Source of the DNA: Rugosimonospora acidiphila
Lineage (GTDB): Bacteria > Actinomycetota > Actinomycetes > Mycobacteriales > Micromonosporaceae
Assembly (NCBI RefSeq): GCF_039543385.1
Contig: NZ_BAABJQ010000006.1
Coordinates: 248,001-312,000 of the forward strand
Length of the DNA: 64,000 bases
Reading direction: 5' to 3'
The translations under genes and the position numbers were made by a program. Shown piece by piece: positions 25,406 through 34,274 of the stretch (position 1 is the first letter of the stretch; each line of letters starts with the position of its first letter). Under the pieces are notes generated by a model that saw only the letters and a program-made list of their open reading frames with translations, ran no database searches and was not told the origin of the DNA.

Positions 25406-25810
25406 TCATCGCGGACTCAATCGCGGCGCCCGGCTCTCCACCACGCGTACCGCGTCGACGAACTCGGTGGTGGGCAGCGCCTCCTGGAACCGACGCAGGT
25501 TGTACTCGCACTCCCGCTGGCGCAGGTAGGGACGGGTACACGTGGCCACCGGCCGGCCGTCGAGCTCGATGCGCCAACCCCAGTGCCCGCGTAGGTCGAC
25601 GGCGACCGGAACGACCCGCAGCTCGCCGCGCCGGTCGCGCAGCTCCGCCGCGGCCGCGCGGCACTGCGCCGAGGAGGCGAATTCCCGGGTCGACTTGCCC
25701 AACGGCCTGTTATTACCGGAAAGCAGCATCCAGGATGTACCGCAGGTGGTTCGCTCTCCCGATTCCCCCACTTTGATCATGTCTAGGAGGATGAAACGCG
25801 CTCCATGCAC
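25406..25810 (-). CDS. Conserved small protein B, paralogue of the pstC-coupled protein
   Basis: A 134-residue soluble protein, related over most of its length to the neighbouring 152-residue protein: SWMLLSGNNRPLGKSTREF, then WGWRIELDGRPVA and RPYLRQRE. Both look like one YegP-like unit followed by a second strand-rich half. The start is uncertain: ATG 25810, ATG 25780 and GTG 25771 are possible, none with a good ribosome-binding site. The 325-bp gap to gene A shows no other gene and no clear promoter. It probably heads the pst transcript or is co-regulated with it. Confidence 0.5.
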   Translation of the reverse strand: MHGARFILLDMIKVGESGERTTCGTSWMLLSGNNRPLGKSTREFASSAQCRAAAAELRDRRGELRVVPVAVDLRGHWGWRIELDGRPVATCTRPYLRQRECEYNLRRFQEALPTTEFVDAVRVVESRAPRLSPR

Positions 25811-25950
25811 TTCGCGACAACCCCCCTCGATCGTCCGCCATCACGGTGTGATTGACCGTAGACAGCAAAGGCCCATCGCCTTGACGAATGGCGCGCGCTA
25901 AGCGAACGCCAGACGAATGCGAGTTGATGAGGGACGCATTAACGGGTGTC

Positions 25951-25976
25951 ATCGGGTTATACACACGTAACCCGAT
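25951..25976. promoter_or_regulatory. 9-8-9 perfect inverted repeat in a 487-bp non-coding gap
   Basis: ATCGGGTTA (25951-25959) and TAACCCGAT (25968-25976) form a perfect inverted repeat around 8 bases, in the least GC-rich stretch of the window. It could be an operator for the leftward pst-associated genes or a terminator of the DUF2786 transcript; no T tract supports the latter. On the minus strand, weak 11-base repeats ATTCGTCTGGC and GTTCGCTTAGC occur at 25897-25918. The rest of 25811-26297 shows nothing I can identify. Confidence 0.35.
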
Positions 25977-26297
25977 CAATCATCTAGGCAACCCACATTT
26001 GCCTCACCGCCGTTGATCCGACGACGGGTCCAGCCGTCCAGCGTCTGTCCTATGAGGAGCTCCCGTGACCGCTGACCCTGAGGCCGATCATGCTGGTACG
26101 CCGATGATGCCTCCGGTCCCGCGCCACGTCCACCAGCGACCACCAGGTGGCCGCACGCCTACCACTCGGAGGCGTCACCATGGACGTGTCTCGACTTTCA
26201 ACCATAGACATGCCTGAGCGTAAATGAAATCGCCGCACCCGCATCGCCGCCGGCGATCGCCCGGACCCCAACTGTGCATCGCCGCGACGTCTCCCGG

Positions 26298-27656
26298 TCA
26301 CTCGCGGGCGACCGCTTGACGCCCGTGTAGCGAAGCCCAGTCGGCCGCTGCCCGGCCCGATGCCCAGCCCTCCCGGTTGTTGACGTTCGCCACCCGCTGA
26401 GTCAGTTCGGGGAACTGCTTGTCGAAGGCATCGCGTACCGCGTCGTCCCGCGCGGCGAGGACCGGCAGCAGCGCGACGGCGCCCACCGACACGGTCAGCT
26501 CCTGACCCACCACCTCGGTGGCGGCCTTGAGCCGCTCCCCGATCCGCATCGCGTACGAGGTCAGGAATGACTGCCGGAACGAGCGGGTGGTGTTACGCCC
26601 GTACCGGTCCAGGCTCGGCTTGGTCTGCGTCATCGCCCTCGTCGCCTGCACGAGCAGCGAGGTGAACATCAGTTCGGTCGAGTCCAGGTCGGCGGGGAAC
26701 CCGACGACCGTGCTGAAGCCGTATCGCTTCGCCCACACCGCTCGGCAGCTGTTGGCCTCCGCGACGACCTGCAACAGCAACGTCTTCGGCGCCTCGTACG
26801 GGTTGTCGATGCCAACCCTGCGGCTGACCGGCTGATCCTGTGCGCCCGTTGTGGCGGCGAGCACGACGTGATCGATACGGTGACGGGCCATCAACTCCTG
26901 CGCCTTCGCCGTGAGCGCGTCGGCCTCCTCCGGGAAGTCGGTGGACTCGGCCTTCGCCAGCAATGCCCGCACCCGATGGAGCATTCGCTGATCGAGGTCG
27001 GCGGGCGGCGTCGACGCGGCGGGAGTGGCACCGCCCGGCATCGGGCCGACCTGCTGGATCCGCGGCAGCGTCGCGAGGAGATGAAGCACCTCGATCGCGG
27101 TGGCGATCACCTCGGCTCGGTCGAGGCCCTGCCGCTCACCCCAGACGGTCGGGTAAAGGTCGTCATGCTCCCACCACACCCGCGCGTCGAGAGCGGTCAA
27201 CTGCGACTGCCACGCCTGGTCGACGGTCGCCCTCGAATAGCCGCGCATCCGCGCCGCGATGGCATCGACCATCAGCCGACCGTGACGCGTGGTGTACTCG
27301 CGGCGTGCCGCCCGTACCAGGTCGGCAGGTTGCCAGCCGCGCAGCCAGGCGGACTCCACCTGAGCGAGCAGAGCGGTCAACAAGGCCCGGTTGACGACCT
27401 GGATGCCGGTTGCACCATCCGGAGCTGCGGCCAGCAGTGCGCGGCAGCGATCCAGCTCGGCCGCATTCCGGCGGTCCTGAGCGCGGACCGCCTGGTCGAT
27501 GAGCTGTTCGGCGAGCTGGGGTTGAAACGGGGCGGGTGGCGGACCGAAGGAGCCCAGCGGGTCCTGGGAGCCGGGCGTCCAGGCAGCCCTCCGACGCGCA
27601 GCCCCCGCGTCGGCCTTCCGCTTGGCCTGGTGCCGTTCACGACTGTTCTTGCCCAT
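26298..27656 (-). CDS. DUF2786-domain protein
   Basis: A 452-residue soluble protein beginning MGKNSRERHQAKRK. The middle carries a DUF2786 domain (about 225-265): MLHRVRALLAKAESTDFPEE with ALTAKAQELMARHRID, a helical unit seen in many actinobacterial and phage proteins. The flanking regions are helical and rich in Ala/Arg. ATG at 27656 follows GGCGGAGAC. Function is unknown; association with mobile or plasmid proteins occurs in the family, but no mobile genes lie beside it here except the small toxin-antitoxin pair. Confidence 0.7.
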   Translation of the reverse strand: MGKNSRERHQAKRKADAGAARRRAAWTPGSQDPLGSFGPPPAPFQPQLAEQLIDQAVRAQDRRNAAELDRCRALLAAAPDGATGIQVVNRALLTALLAQVESAWLRGWQPADLVRAARREYTTRHGRLMVDAIAARMRGYSRATVDQAWQSQLTALDARVWWEHDDLYPTVWGERQGLDRAEVIATAIEVLHLLATLPRIQQVGPMPGGATPAASTPPADLDQRMLHRVRALLAKAESTDFPEEADALTAKAQELMARHRIDHVVLAATTGAQDQPVSRRVGIDNPYEAPKTLLLQVVAEANSCRAVWAKRYGFSTVVGFPADLDSTELMFTSLLVQATRAMTQTKPSLDRYGRNTTRSFRQSFLTSYAMRIGERLKAATEVVGQELTVSVGAVALLPVLAARDDAVRDAFDKQFPELTQRVANVNNREGWASGRAAADWASLHGRQAVARE

Positions 27657-27818
27657 CGTCTCCGCCCAACCGCCGCCAGGGAACCACACACGTTACCGGG
27701 CACAAGCAGTTTGGGCACGGCGCCGGCAATCGGATCCCGCCGAGTTCGCGCGGGTGAGAGTGGCGCCGGATCCCCGGAAGGGTGTCGGTCGACGCCGTGC
27801 GTCCTTACGGGCTAACCT

Positions 27819-27828
27819 CTTAGCTAAG
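27819..27828. promoter_or_regulatory. Palindrome overlapping the antitoxin ribosome-binding site
   Basis: CTTAGCTAAG is a perfect 10-bp palindrome touching the AGGAGG of the antitoxin gene, with a GCTAA half-site 8 bp upstream. The position fits negative autoregulation by the antitoxin or toxin-antitoxin complex. Confidence 0.45.
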
Positions 27829-27836
27829 GAGGGCAC

Positions 27837-28088
27837 ATGTCGAGCGAGGCGGCCAATCAATTCAACATCCACGACGCCAAGACCCATCTGTCGCGGATCA
27901 TCGATCGCGTCGAGCACGGCGAGGAGATCATCATCAGCCGGGCGGGCACTCCCATCGCGAAGGTCATCCCCCTGATCCGTACCGTGAACCGGACCGGCCG
28001 AGGCTCACTGCGGGGCAGCCTGGTCATCGCCGAGGACTGGGACTCAGACGACGTCAATGACGCCATCGCGCGCGACTTCGGCATGTGA
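27837..28088 (+). CDS. Phd/YefM-family antitoxin
   Basis: An 83-residue protein with the typical Phd/YefM N-terminus: FNIHDAKTHLSRIIDRVEHG followed by EEIIISRAGTPIAKVIPL. This fold dimerises, binds the operator DNA and neutralises the toxin through its flexible acidic C-terminus (EDWDSDDVNDAI). AGGAGG lies 5 bases before the ATG. The stop overlaps or nearly touches the PIN toxin start, the standard toxin-antitoxin arrangement. Confidence 0.9.
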   Translation: MSSEAANQFNIHDAKTHLSRIIDRVEHGEEIIISRAGTPIAKVIPLIRTVNRTGRGSLRGSLVIAEDWDSDDVNDAIARDFGM

Positions 28089-28090
28089 TC

Positions 28091-28465
28091 ATGAAACTTT
28101 TGATCGACACCCATGTGGTCATCTGGTGGCTGGCGGACGATCCGACCCTCTCGGATGACATCAAAGTTCGACTGGACCACGAACCCGATGTCTTCGTCAG
28201 CGCCGCAACCCTCTGGGAGGTTGCCATCAAGCAGGCGGTCGGCAAGCTCAAGGAGCCGGCCGACCTACCTGAGAGGATCCGCGACAGCGGATTCCGCGAG
28301 CTGACGATCACGTCCCAACACGCCGTGACCGCCGGCCGACTTCCGTTGATCCATCGGGATCCGTTCGACCGCATGCTCGTGGCGCAAGCGCAATGCGAGG
28401 ACCTTACCCTGGTCACACGAGATCCGGAGATCCAGAAGTACGATGTGACGCTGCTCGAAGCGTGA
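28091..28465 (+). CDS. PIN-domain (VapC-type) ribonuclease toxin
   Basis: A 124-residue PIN-domain protein. Acidic active-site residues are visible in LLIDTHVVIWWLAD (first Asp), TLWEVAIK (Glu), RDPFDRMLVAQAQ (Asp) and VTRDPEI (Asp). PIN toxins cleave RNA, often tRNA or rRNA, using Mg2+. Family members usually start MKLLxDTH, so ATG at 28091 is preferred; GTG at 28085, overlapping the antitoxin stop as GTGA, is possible. The pair stands alone just upstream of two tRNA genes. Confidence 0.88.
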   Translation: MKLLIDTHVVIWWLADDPTLSDDIKVRLDHEPDVFVSAATLWEVAIKQAVGKLKEPADLPERIRDSGFRELTITSQHAVTAGRLPLIHRDPFDRMLVAQAQCEDLTLVTRDPEIQKYDVTLLEA

Positions 28466-28687
28466 CAGATCGGGCTGCTCACTGCCGCCCAGCGAGGGCG
28501 TTGGAGTCGTGCCCTGGGAACATCGCGGTTGAGCCGAATTCTCGGTAGTAGCCATGCGATCGCCGAACCGTTGCCGGTGGACCGGCGGTGTCCCAACCCA
28601 CCAGGTGCAGCCGACCGATTCCAACGGCGCAAACCCGTGGGTCAACTCCTGAAGCAGATGCAACTGAGCAGCACCTGGATGGGTGAT

Positions 28688-28720
28688 GTGCCCGGGGGCT
28701 ACGGAAGCCGCCCCGGGCAC
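28688..28720. terminator. Hairpin in the gap after the toxin gene
   Basis: GTGCCCGGGG (28688-28697) pairs perfectly with CCCCGGGCAC (28711-28720); GCT and AGC inside extend it. It is about 220 bp after the toxin stop and before the leftward tRNA. The remaining bases of 28466-28861 show no convincing gene. Confidence 0.4.
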
Positions 28721-28861
28721 GCCGCTCAGGGGCAACCCTATGCCGCTACCACGGCCACGAGGACCGATCAACCGCCAGAACCCTGGCCAGTTCGGCGACC
28801 GTCCACACTGGCCAGGCGCCCTCACCGGGTGCCAGCCAGTGGCTAACGGCACCACACGACC

Positions 28862-28938
28862 TGGTGGGGCGGACGGGACTCGAACCCGTGACCGATGGAT
28901 TATGAGTCCACTGCTCTAACCTGCTGAGCTACCGCCCC
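28862..28938 (-). tRNA. tRNA-Met (anticodon CAT), with encoded CCA
   Basis: The minus strand folds as a full cloverleaf. The acceptor arms GGGGCGG and CCGCCCC pair, the D arm holds AGCTCAG, the anticodon loop is CTCATAA with CAT, and the T arm holds GGTTCGAGTCC. The discriminator A is followed by an encoded CCA (28862-28864). CAT could also be tRNA-Ile2 if lysidine-modified; the sequence alone does not settle this. Elongator Met is preferred over initiator because the first acceptor pair is matched. Confidence 0.85.
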
Positions 28939-29155
28939 GGCGCCGCCAGCTTACCCAGCGGCCCTGGAAGATCCTCGGACCACCGGCGCGCGCCGCGCGA
29001 AGTAGAGGGTCACACACCCCGGTTGGCTCACACCGACAGCAGCTTTACCCACCAGCCGCCCGCCGTCCGGGCGGTTGCACCGGCCGCCTTGACGAGGGGC
29101 CGGACGACCCGGGAGACGGTAAGGCCCACCGCCGAGGCGGCGGGCCGCGACCAGG

Positions 29156-29228
29156 CTCCCCCGTTTGGACTCGAACCAAAAACCTACCGGTTAACAGCCG
29201 GTTGCTCTGCCAATTGAGCTACGGGGGA
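29156..29228 (-). tRNA. tRNA-Asn (anticodon GTT)
   Basis: The minus strand gives a 73-base cloverleaf: acceptor TCCCCCG with CGGGGGA, D arm AGCTCAATTGGCAGAGC, anticodon loop CTGTTAA with GTT, T arm GGTTCGAGTCC. The discriminator is G and CCA is not encoded. Between the two tRNA genes (28939-29155) I see nothing else. Confidence 0.95.
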
Positions 29229-29544
29229 CCGCATGCCTCTCCGGCGACCAACCTGTCGGAGCGACGCCGACAAGAATACAGGATCCCCGCCCCTTTCACG
29301 CCACCGGGTTTCCGCCCGGTTGGCGCCGGCGGCGGCCGGGGTCCGGCGCGGCGACCGGCGGGCCCGGCGCGGGGATTCGCGGAGTGCCGCGGAGCTGCCC
29401 GACCCCGGGCCAGAGAATCGACATACCTGCACGGTTTCGGCTGGGGCGCGGCAGGATACTTAGTGAGAGAGGACAACAGGGCATTGACAGGGACGTACGG
29501 GCGCGGGGCTGCCCACACGTCGAGTCCGATTGGAGGGGTCCGCG

Positions 29545-29862
29545 ATGCGCGGAAAGTTGGTGTTCCTCGGCGGTCTCGCCGCGGGCTTCGTCCTTGGCAG
29601 CCGTGCCGGGCGCCAGACGTACGACTCGTTGGCCCGCACCGCCCGCAAGGTCAAGGACAGTCCGGGTATGCAGGAGGCCGCAGGCGTGGTCCAGGCCCAG
29701 GCGAGCAAGCTGTACGAGCAGGGCAAGGGCATGGCCGCCGACAAGATCAGTAGCACCCGTTTCGGCGACAAACTGCTGCACCCGAACGGCGACCACCTGA
29801 CCGTCAACGGTGCTCGCGCGTCGAGTTCGGCCAGCGCCGGGTCGGCCGGTACCAGCGGCTGA
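29545..29862 (+). CDS. YtxH-like small membrane-associated protein
   Basis: A 105-residue protein with one N-terminal hydrophobic helix (KLVFLGGLAAGFVLGSRAG) followed by an amphipathic helix (TYDSLARTARKVKD) and a Ser/Ala-rich tail. This pattern is common for YtxH-like envelope or general-stress proteins in actinobacteria. GGAGGGG precedes the ATG at 29545; a TTG at 29530 lies inside that site and is not used. The 316-bp gap upstream (29229-29544) contains a TTGACA at about 29494 without a good -10 and no gene. Confidence 0.7.
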   Translation: MRGKLVFLGGLAAGFVLGSRAGRQTYDSLARTARKVKDSPGMQEAAGVVQAQASKLYEQGKGMAADKISSTRFGDKLLHPNGDHLTVNGARASSSASAGSAGTSG

Positions 29863-29893
29863 CCAGCGCCACCGTCGCCCGACGCGACAGATC

Positions 29894-29923
29894 CCGGGCC
29901 GGCCCCAGAGGGGACCGGCCCGG
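29894..29923 (+). terminator. Hairpin after the YtxH-like gene
   Basis: CCGGGCCGG-CCCC pairs with GGGG-A-CCGGCCCGG (13 bp with one bulged base, 3-base loop), 32 bp after the stop. It lies between convergent genes and could act in both directions. Confidence 0.7.
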
Positions 29924-29970
29924 CGAAATGCGCTTAACGGACAGATGGACTCCGGCGGTGCGCCGGGCGG

Positions 29971-31065
29971 CTAGCCGTCGCGGCGGAGCCGGATGTCCCG
30001 GAGACGCTCGTCGCCGGCCGCGGATCCCTCGGCAGCGCCGAGCCAGACCCGTCCGGCCGGGAGCGGGCCCTCGACCCGAGCGGTCCGCAGCCCGTTCAGG
30101 TATGCCTCGGCGGCACCGTCCGCGATCGAAATCTCACCGGTATTCCACTGACCGGCCGGATTGGACGGGGCGGCCGGGTGGTCGAGCCGGAGCTCGATCC
30201 CACCCGAGCGCCCCGCGTCCACCGGATCCGCGCTGGCCGGCACGCCGATCCGCGCCACGACGCCGCCAGAGCCACCGCCAAGGTCACCGGCGGGCCCCGA
30301 CCGCCAGCCGAACTTGATCGAGCACCGGCCGTACGCCTCGGGGCTGTACCACTCGGCCAGGTCGCCGTCCGCGACCGGCGCGTACCCGTGCTCCGGCCGG
30401 TCGTCCGCGTACGCCGTGCCGGCCGCGTACCGCAGCCCGCCCAGCAGCAACGCCCGGAACTCCGGCTCGTCGTAGGACTCGATGGTGTGCCCGGCTCCCG
30501 TGTAGAAGGCCCGGCCACCCTGGTACCGGTGGCACCACGTGATCGGATGGTCGGCGCCCATGGTGCCGCCCGAGTACGTCGACTCGTCGAGGGTGAGCAG
30601 CACGCGCACGTCCCGACGCGGGTTGGCACGGTAGTTGTACAGCTCGTCGACGCGCCGCCACCGGCGCGGCAGGTGTGCGGTCGCCGGGTGGGAGCGGTCC
30701 TCGACGTCGAAGGTGGCCGGCTGCACCTCCGGGTGGGCGTCGAACCGCGCACCGACCAGCCCGCCGTAGTACGGCCAGTCGTACTCGGTGCCGGCGGCCA
30801 GGTGCACGCCGACGTACCCGCCGCCCGAGCCGAGGTACCCGCGCAGCGCCGACCGACCCGAGTCGTCCAGTACGGTGCCGCTGCTGTTCATGAAGATCAC
30901 GGCTGCGTAGCGGGCCAGGTTGTCCGGGGCGAACACGGCCGGATCCTCGGTGGCGTCGACGGTGAACCCGTCGGCGGTGCCCAGCTCCCGCGCGGCGGCG
31001 ACCCCGGCCGCGATGCTGTCGTGCCGGAACCCGGTGGTGGCGGAGAAGACCAGGAGTTCGCTCAT
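29971..31065 (-). CDS. ThuA-domain protein with a C-terminal laminin-G-like part
   Basis: A 364-residue soluble protein. The first ~215 residues are a ThuA domain (class-I glutamine-amidotransferase-like): FSATTGFRHDSI, FMNSSGTVLDDS, GGGYVGVHLAAGTEY, ITWCHRYQGGRAFYTGAGHT. The last ~140 residues form a beta-rich domain of the kind often attached to ThuA (3-keto-disaccharide hydrolase/LamG-like). ThuA proteins are linked to trehalose or sugar metabolism but the reaction is not established. Its ATG overlaps the stop of an ABC permease (ATGA), so it belongs to the exporter operon. Confidence 0.8.
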   Translation of the reverse strand: MSELLVFSATTGFRHDSIAAGVAAARELGTADGFTVDATEDPAVFAPDNLARYAAVIFMNSSGTVLDDSGRSALRGYLGSGGGYVGVHLAAGTEYDWPYYGGLVGARFDAHPEVQPATFDVEDRSHPATAHLPRRWRRVDELYNYRANPRRDVRVLLTLDESTYSGGTMGADHPITWCHRYQGGRAFYTGAGHTIESYDEPEFRALLLGGLRYAAGTAYADDRPEHGYAPVADGDLAEWYSPEAYGRCSIKFGWRSGPAGDLGGGSGGVVARIGVPASADPVDAGRSGGIELRLDHPAAPSNPAGQWNTGEISIADGAAEAYLNGLRTARVEGPLPAGRVWLGAAEGSAAGDERLRDIRLRRDG

Positions 31066-31880
31066 TTCAGCAGCAGCCGTCCCACCCGGCGGCCGGCCAC
31101 GACCAGCCCAGCGGCGCCCATCGCGACCAGGTAGCCGATGTGGCCGATCAGGATCGGGTGGGGCGAGCCCGTGGTCAGCCCGCGGATCAGCTCGACGGCG
31201 TGGTACAGCGGGGTGGCCTCGATGAGCAGCCTGATCGGCTCCGGGAACGAATTCACCGGAGCGAAGGTACCCGAGAACAGGAAGAGCGCGAGCTGGATGC
31301 TGCCCAGCAGGTCGAAGTCCTGCCAGCTGGTCATGAACGTGCTCAGCGCCATGCCCAGCCCGCCGAACGCGAGGCCGACCAGGAGGCTGGCGGGGAACGC
31401 GAGCAGCGCCCAGCCGGCGGACGTGAGCCCCATCACCACCATGATCACAAGGAACGCGGCCGAGTACAGCGAGCCGCGGACCATCGCCCACGCCAGCTCG
31501 CCGAGCGCCACCTCCATCGGCCGCACGGGGGTGGCCAGCACCCCGTCGTACAGCTTCATGTACTTCATCTTCCCGAAGAAGTTGAAGGTGGTCTCGGACA
31601 GCGCCCCGGCCATCGCCGAGGAGGCGAGCATCGAGGGCGCGACGAAAACCGCGTAGCTGACCACCCTGCCGTCGGGCAGAGCCATGCCGTTGACCAGGCC
31701 GCCCACGCCGACGCCGATGGACAGCAGGTAGAGCAGGGGTTCGAAGAAGCCGGAGATGACCACCAGCCAGTACGCCGAGCGCAGCGCGGCGATGTTGCGG
31801 CGGGTGACCGCGCCGGACCGCTTGACGGCCGCATCCAGCCGTCCGTAGACGCCCGGACCGAATGACGCAGCGACGACCAT
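31062..31880 (-). CDS. ABC-2 type transporter permease (second subunit)
   Basis: A 272-residue membrane protein with about six helices and the ABC-2/NodJ-like layout: MKYMKLYDGVLATPVRP before helix 3 and SGTFAPVNSFPEPI near helix 5. It pairs with the permease encoded immediately upstream and with the ATPase gene at 32664-33686. GAGGAGGG lies upstream of the ATG. Such exporters move drugs, polysaccharides or lipids; the cargo is unknown. A ThuA gene overlaps its end. Confidence 0.85.
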   Translation of the reverse strand: MVVAASFGPGVYGRLDAAVKRSGAVTRRNIAALRSAYWLVVISGFFEPLLYLLSIGVGVGGLVNGMALPDGRVVSYAVFVAPSMLASSAMAGALSETTFNFFGKMKYMKLYDGVLATPVRPMEVALGELAWAMVRGSLYSAAFLVIMVVMGLTSAGWALLAFPASLLVGLAFGGLGMALSTFMTSWQDFDLLGSIQLALFLFSGTFAPVNSFPEPIRLLIEATPLYHAVELIRGLTTGSPHPILIGHIGYLVAMGAAGLVVAGRRVGRLLLK

Positions 31881-31893
31881 GACCGCGCCCTCC

Positions 31894-32663
31894 TCAACCC
31901 GTCAGCCGGCGGCCGAACGACCGCAGGGCCAGCCAGAATCCGATCCCCGCCCAGGCCGCGAGGTAGGCCAGGTGGCCGGCGACGGCCCACCCGGAGACCC
32001 CGAAGCCGGGCAGGGTGGCCGCCCGGCACAGGGTGACCGCGTGCCACAGCGGTGACACGTACGCCAGCCAGCGCAGCACCTCGGGCAGCCGGGAGATCGG
32101 GAAGTACACGCCGGCGAACAGCGACATCGGGATGACCGCGAACCGCGTCAGCAGGGGGAAATACCCGTCCTGGTCGACCCGCGCGCTGAACGCGAACACC
32201 GGCGCGGCCACGGCCAGGCCGAGCAGCAGGGTCACCGGCAGCGCGGCAAGCGCCCACCAGGAGTGCACCGCGCCGAACGCCGTGGTCACACCGAGGAACA
32301 CCACCGAGGTGGCGAGCAGCCGCAGGAGCAGGAACAGCAGGTCTCCGCCGACGATGTCGACGATGCGCAGCGGCGCCGCCGCCATGGCGTGGTAGGTGCG
32401 GATCCACTCGAACTTGCTGAACACCGGGAACGACGACTCGCCGAAGGTGAGCTGCATGGCGGCCGAGGCGAGCATGCCCGGCGCGATGAAGTCCAGGTAG
32501 TGCACCGATCCGAGCTGCCCGGCGCTGTCGACGAACTTGCCCACGCTGAACCCGAAGCCGATGACGAACAGCGTCGGCAGGATGAACGACGAGATCACCG
32601 AGGCCCGCCAGGTGCGCCGGTACGCGACGAGGTCGGTCTCCAGGACCGACAGGACGGCGGCCA

Positions 32664-32664
<1 letters not shown>
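31894..32664 (-). CDS. ABC-2 type transporter permease (first subunit)
   Basis: A 256-residue inner-membrane protein with about six helices. It shows the same family pattern as its neighbour: KFEWIRTYHAMAAAPLRIVD and AGVYFPISRLPEVLRWLAYV. The ATG shares one base with the ATPase stop (TGATG), so the two are translationally coupled; the next permease starts after 13 bp. The two permeases are diverged from each other, suggesting a heterodimer like NodJ-type or DrrB-type exporters. Confidence 0.85.
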
Positions 32665-33686
<1,022 letters not shown>

Positions 33687-33737
33687 CTCGCGACCCTAGC
33701 GGCCGGGTACGACGCTTTCCCAGCCATTTTGCCCGGG

Positions 33738-34274
33738 CTACGAGCCCACCTCGGCGCCGGCCCGCGCCTGGGCCACCAGTTGCTCGGTGACCTCACGGAC
33801 GGCGGGATCGTCCGGGTCCACCCCGTCGTCGTACCGGACCGTCCAGTACAGGCCGTTGCGGCCCGGTACCCGGCGGGCCACCACCCGTGCCCCGCCGCCG
33901 TCCGGCAGCGGGTGGTGGGTGCTCGGCCCCACCGAGCGGGTCACCCGGGCCCGTACCTCGGCCGGCAGCTGGCCGGGCTGGGCCAGCGGGAACTCGACCG
34001 AGGGGAGGTCCTCGACGATCTCGTACCCGGGGCCCTCGCCGGCCACCCGGGCCGCGGTGACCTCCAGCTTCTCGCCGCTCCACGTGGCCTTGTGGATCTC
34101 GTGCCAGCCCAGCCTGGCCGGTGGCGTCAGCGGAAGCCACAGCCCCCGGTTGGTGGCCACCAGCGCCGCGTTGTCGCCCACCTCGGCCCAGGCCAGTACT
34201 CTCTCGTCCCGCTCCAGCTCCGGCCGGTATCGACCCGGGAGCCGGCGGTGACGTCCGAACAATGCCATGATCAT
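33738..34274 (-). CDS. Conserved actinobacterial protein following dnaG
   Basis: A 178-residue soluble protein that I cannot assign. It has alternating beta-strands in the first half (ERVLAWAEVGDNAALVATNR, GLWLPL, RLGWHEIHKATWSGEKLEVT), resembling a PH-like or short beta-barrel fold, and a C-terminal helix (VREVTEQLVAQARAG). ATG at 34274 overlaps the dnaG stop by one base (TAATG); a second ATG at 34268 has GGGGGG at better spacing. The overlap says it is co-translated with dnaG. Confidence 0.65.
   Translation of the reverse strand: MIMALFGRHRRLPGRYRPELERDERVLAWAEVGDNAALVATNRGLWLPLTPPARLGWHEIHKATWSGEKLEVTAARVAGEGPGYEIVEDLPSVEFPLAQPGQLPAEVRARVTRSVGPSTHHPLPDGGGARVVARRVPGRNGLYWTVRYDDGVDPDDPAVREVTEQLVAQARAGAEVGS

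Noticed and set aside
25785..25901. AGGAGG directly followed by ATG on the plus strand, opening a 36-codon frame
   Set aside because: The Shine-Dalgarno touches the ATG with zero spacing, which does not initiate well, and the peptide has no features.
25897..25918. PHO box ahead of the whole pst cluster
   Set aside because: The 11-base spacing is right but the units carry TTCG instead of TTCA and match the consensus poorly; recorded only as a weak possibility.
25713..26301. Two short leftward frames that both begin MIGLRV in the pst-side gap
   Set aside because: The shared six residues come from unrelated DNA contexts, the rest does not match, and neither has a ribosome-binding site.
28529..28846. 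A 105-codon rightward frame between the toxin gene and the tRNA
   Set aside because: No ribosome-binding site, no domain, and it spans a hairpin; composition looks non-coding.
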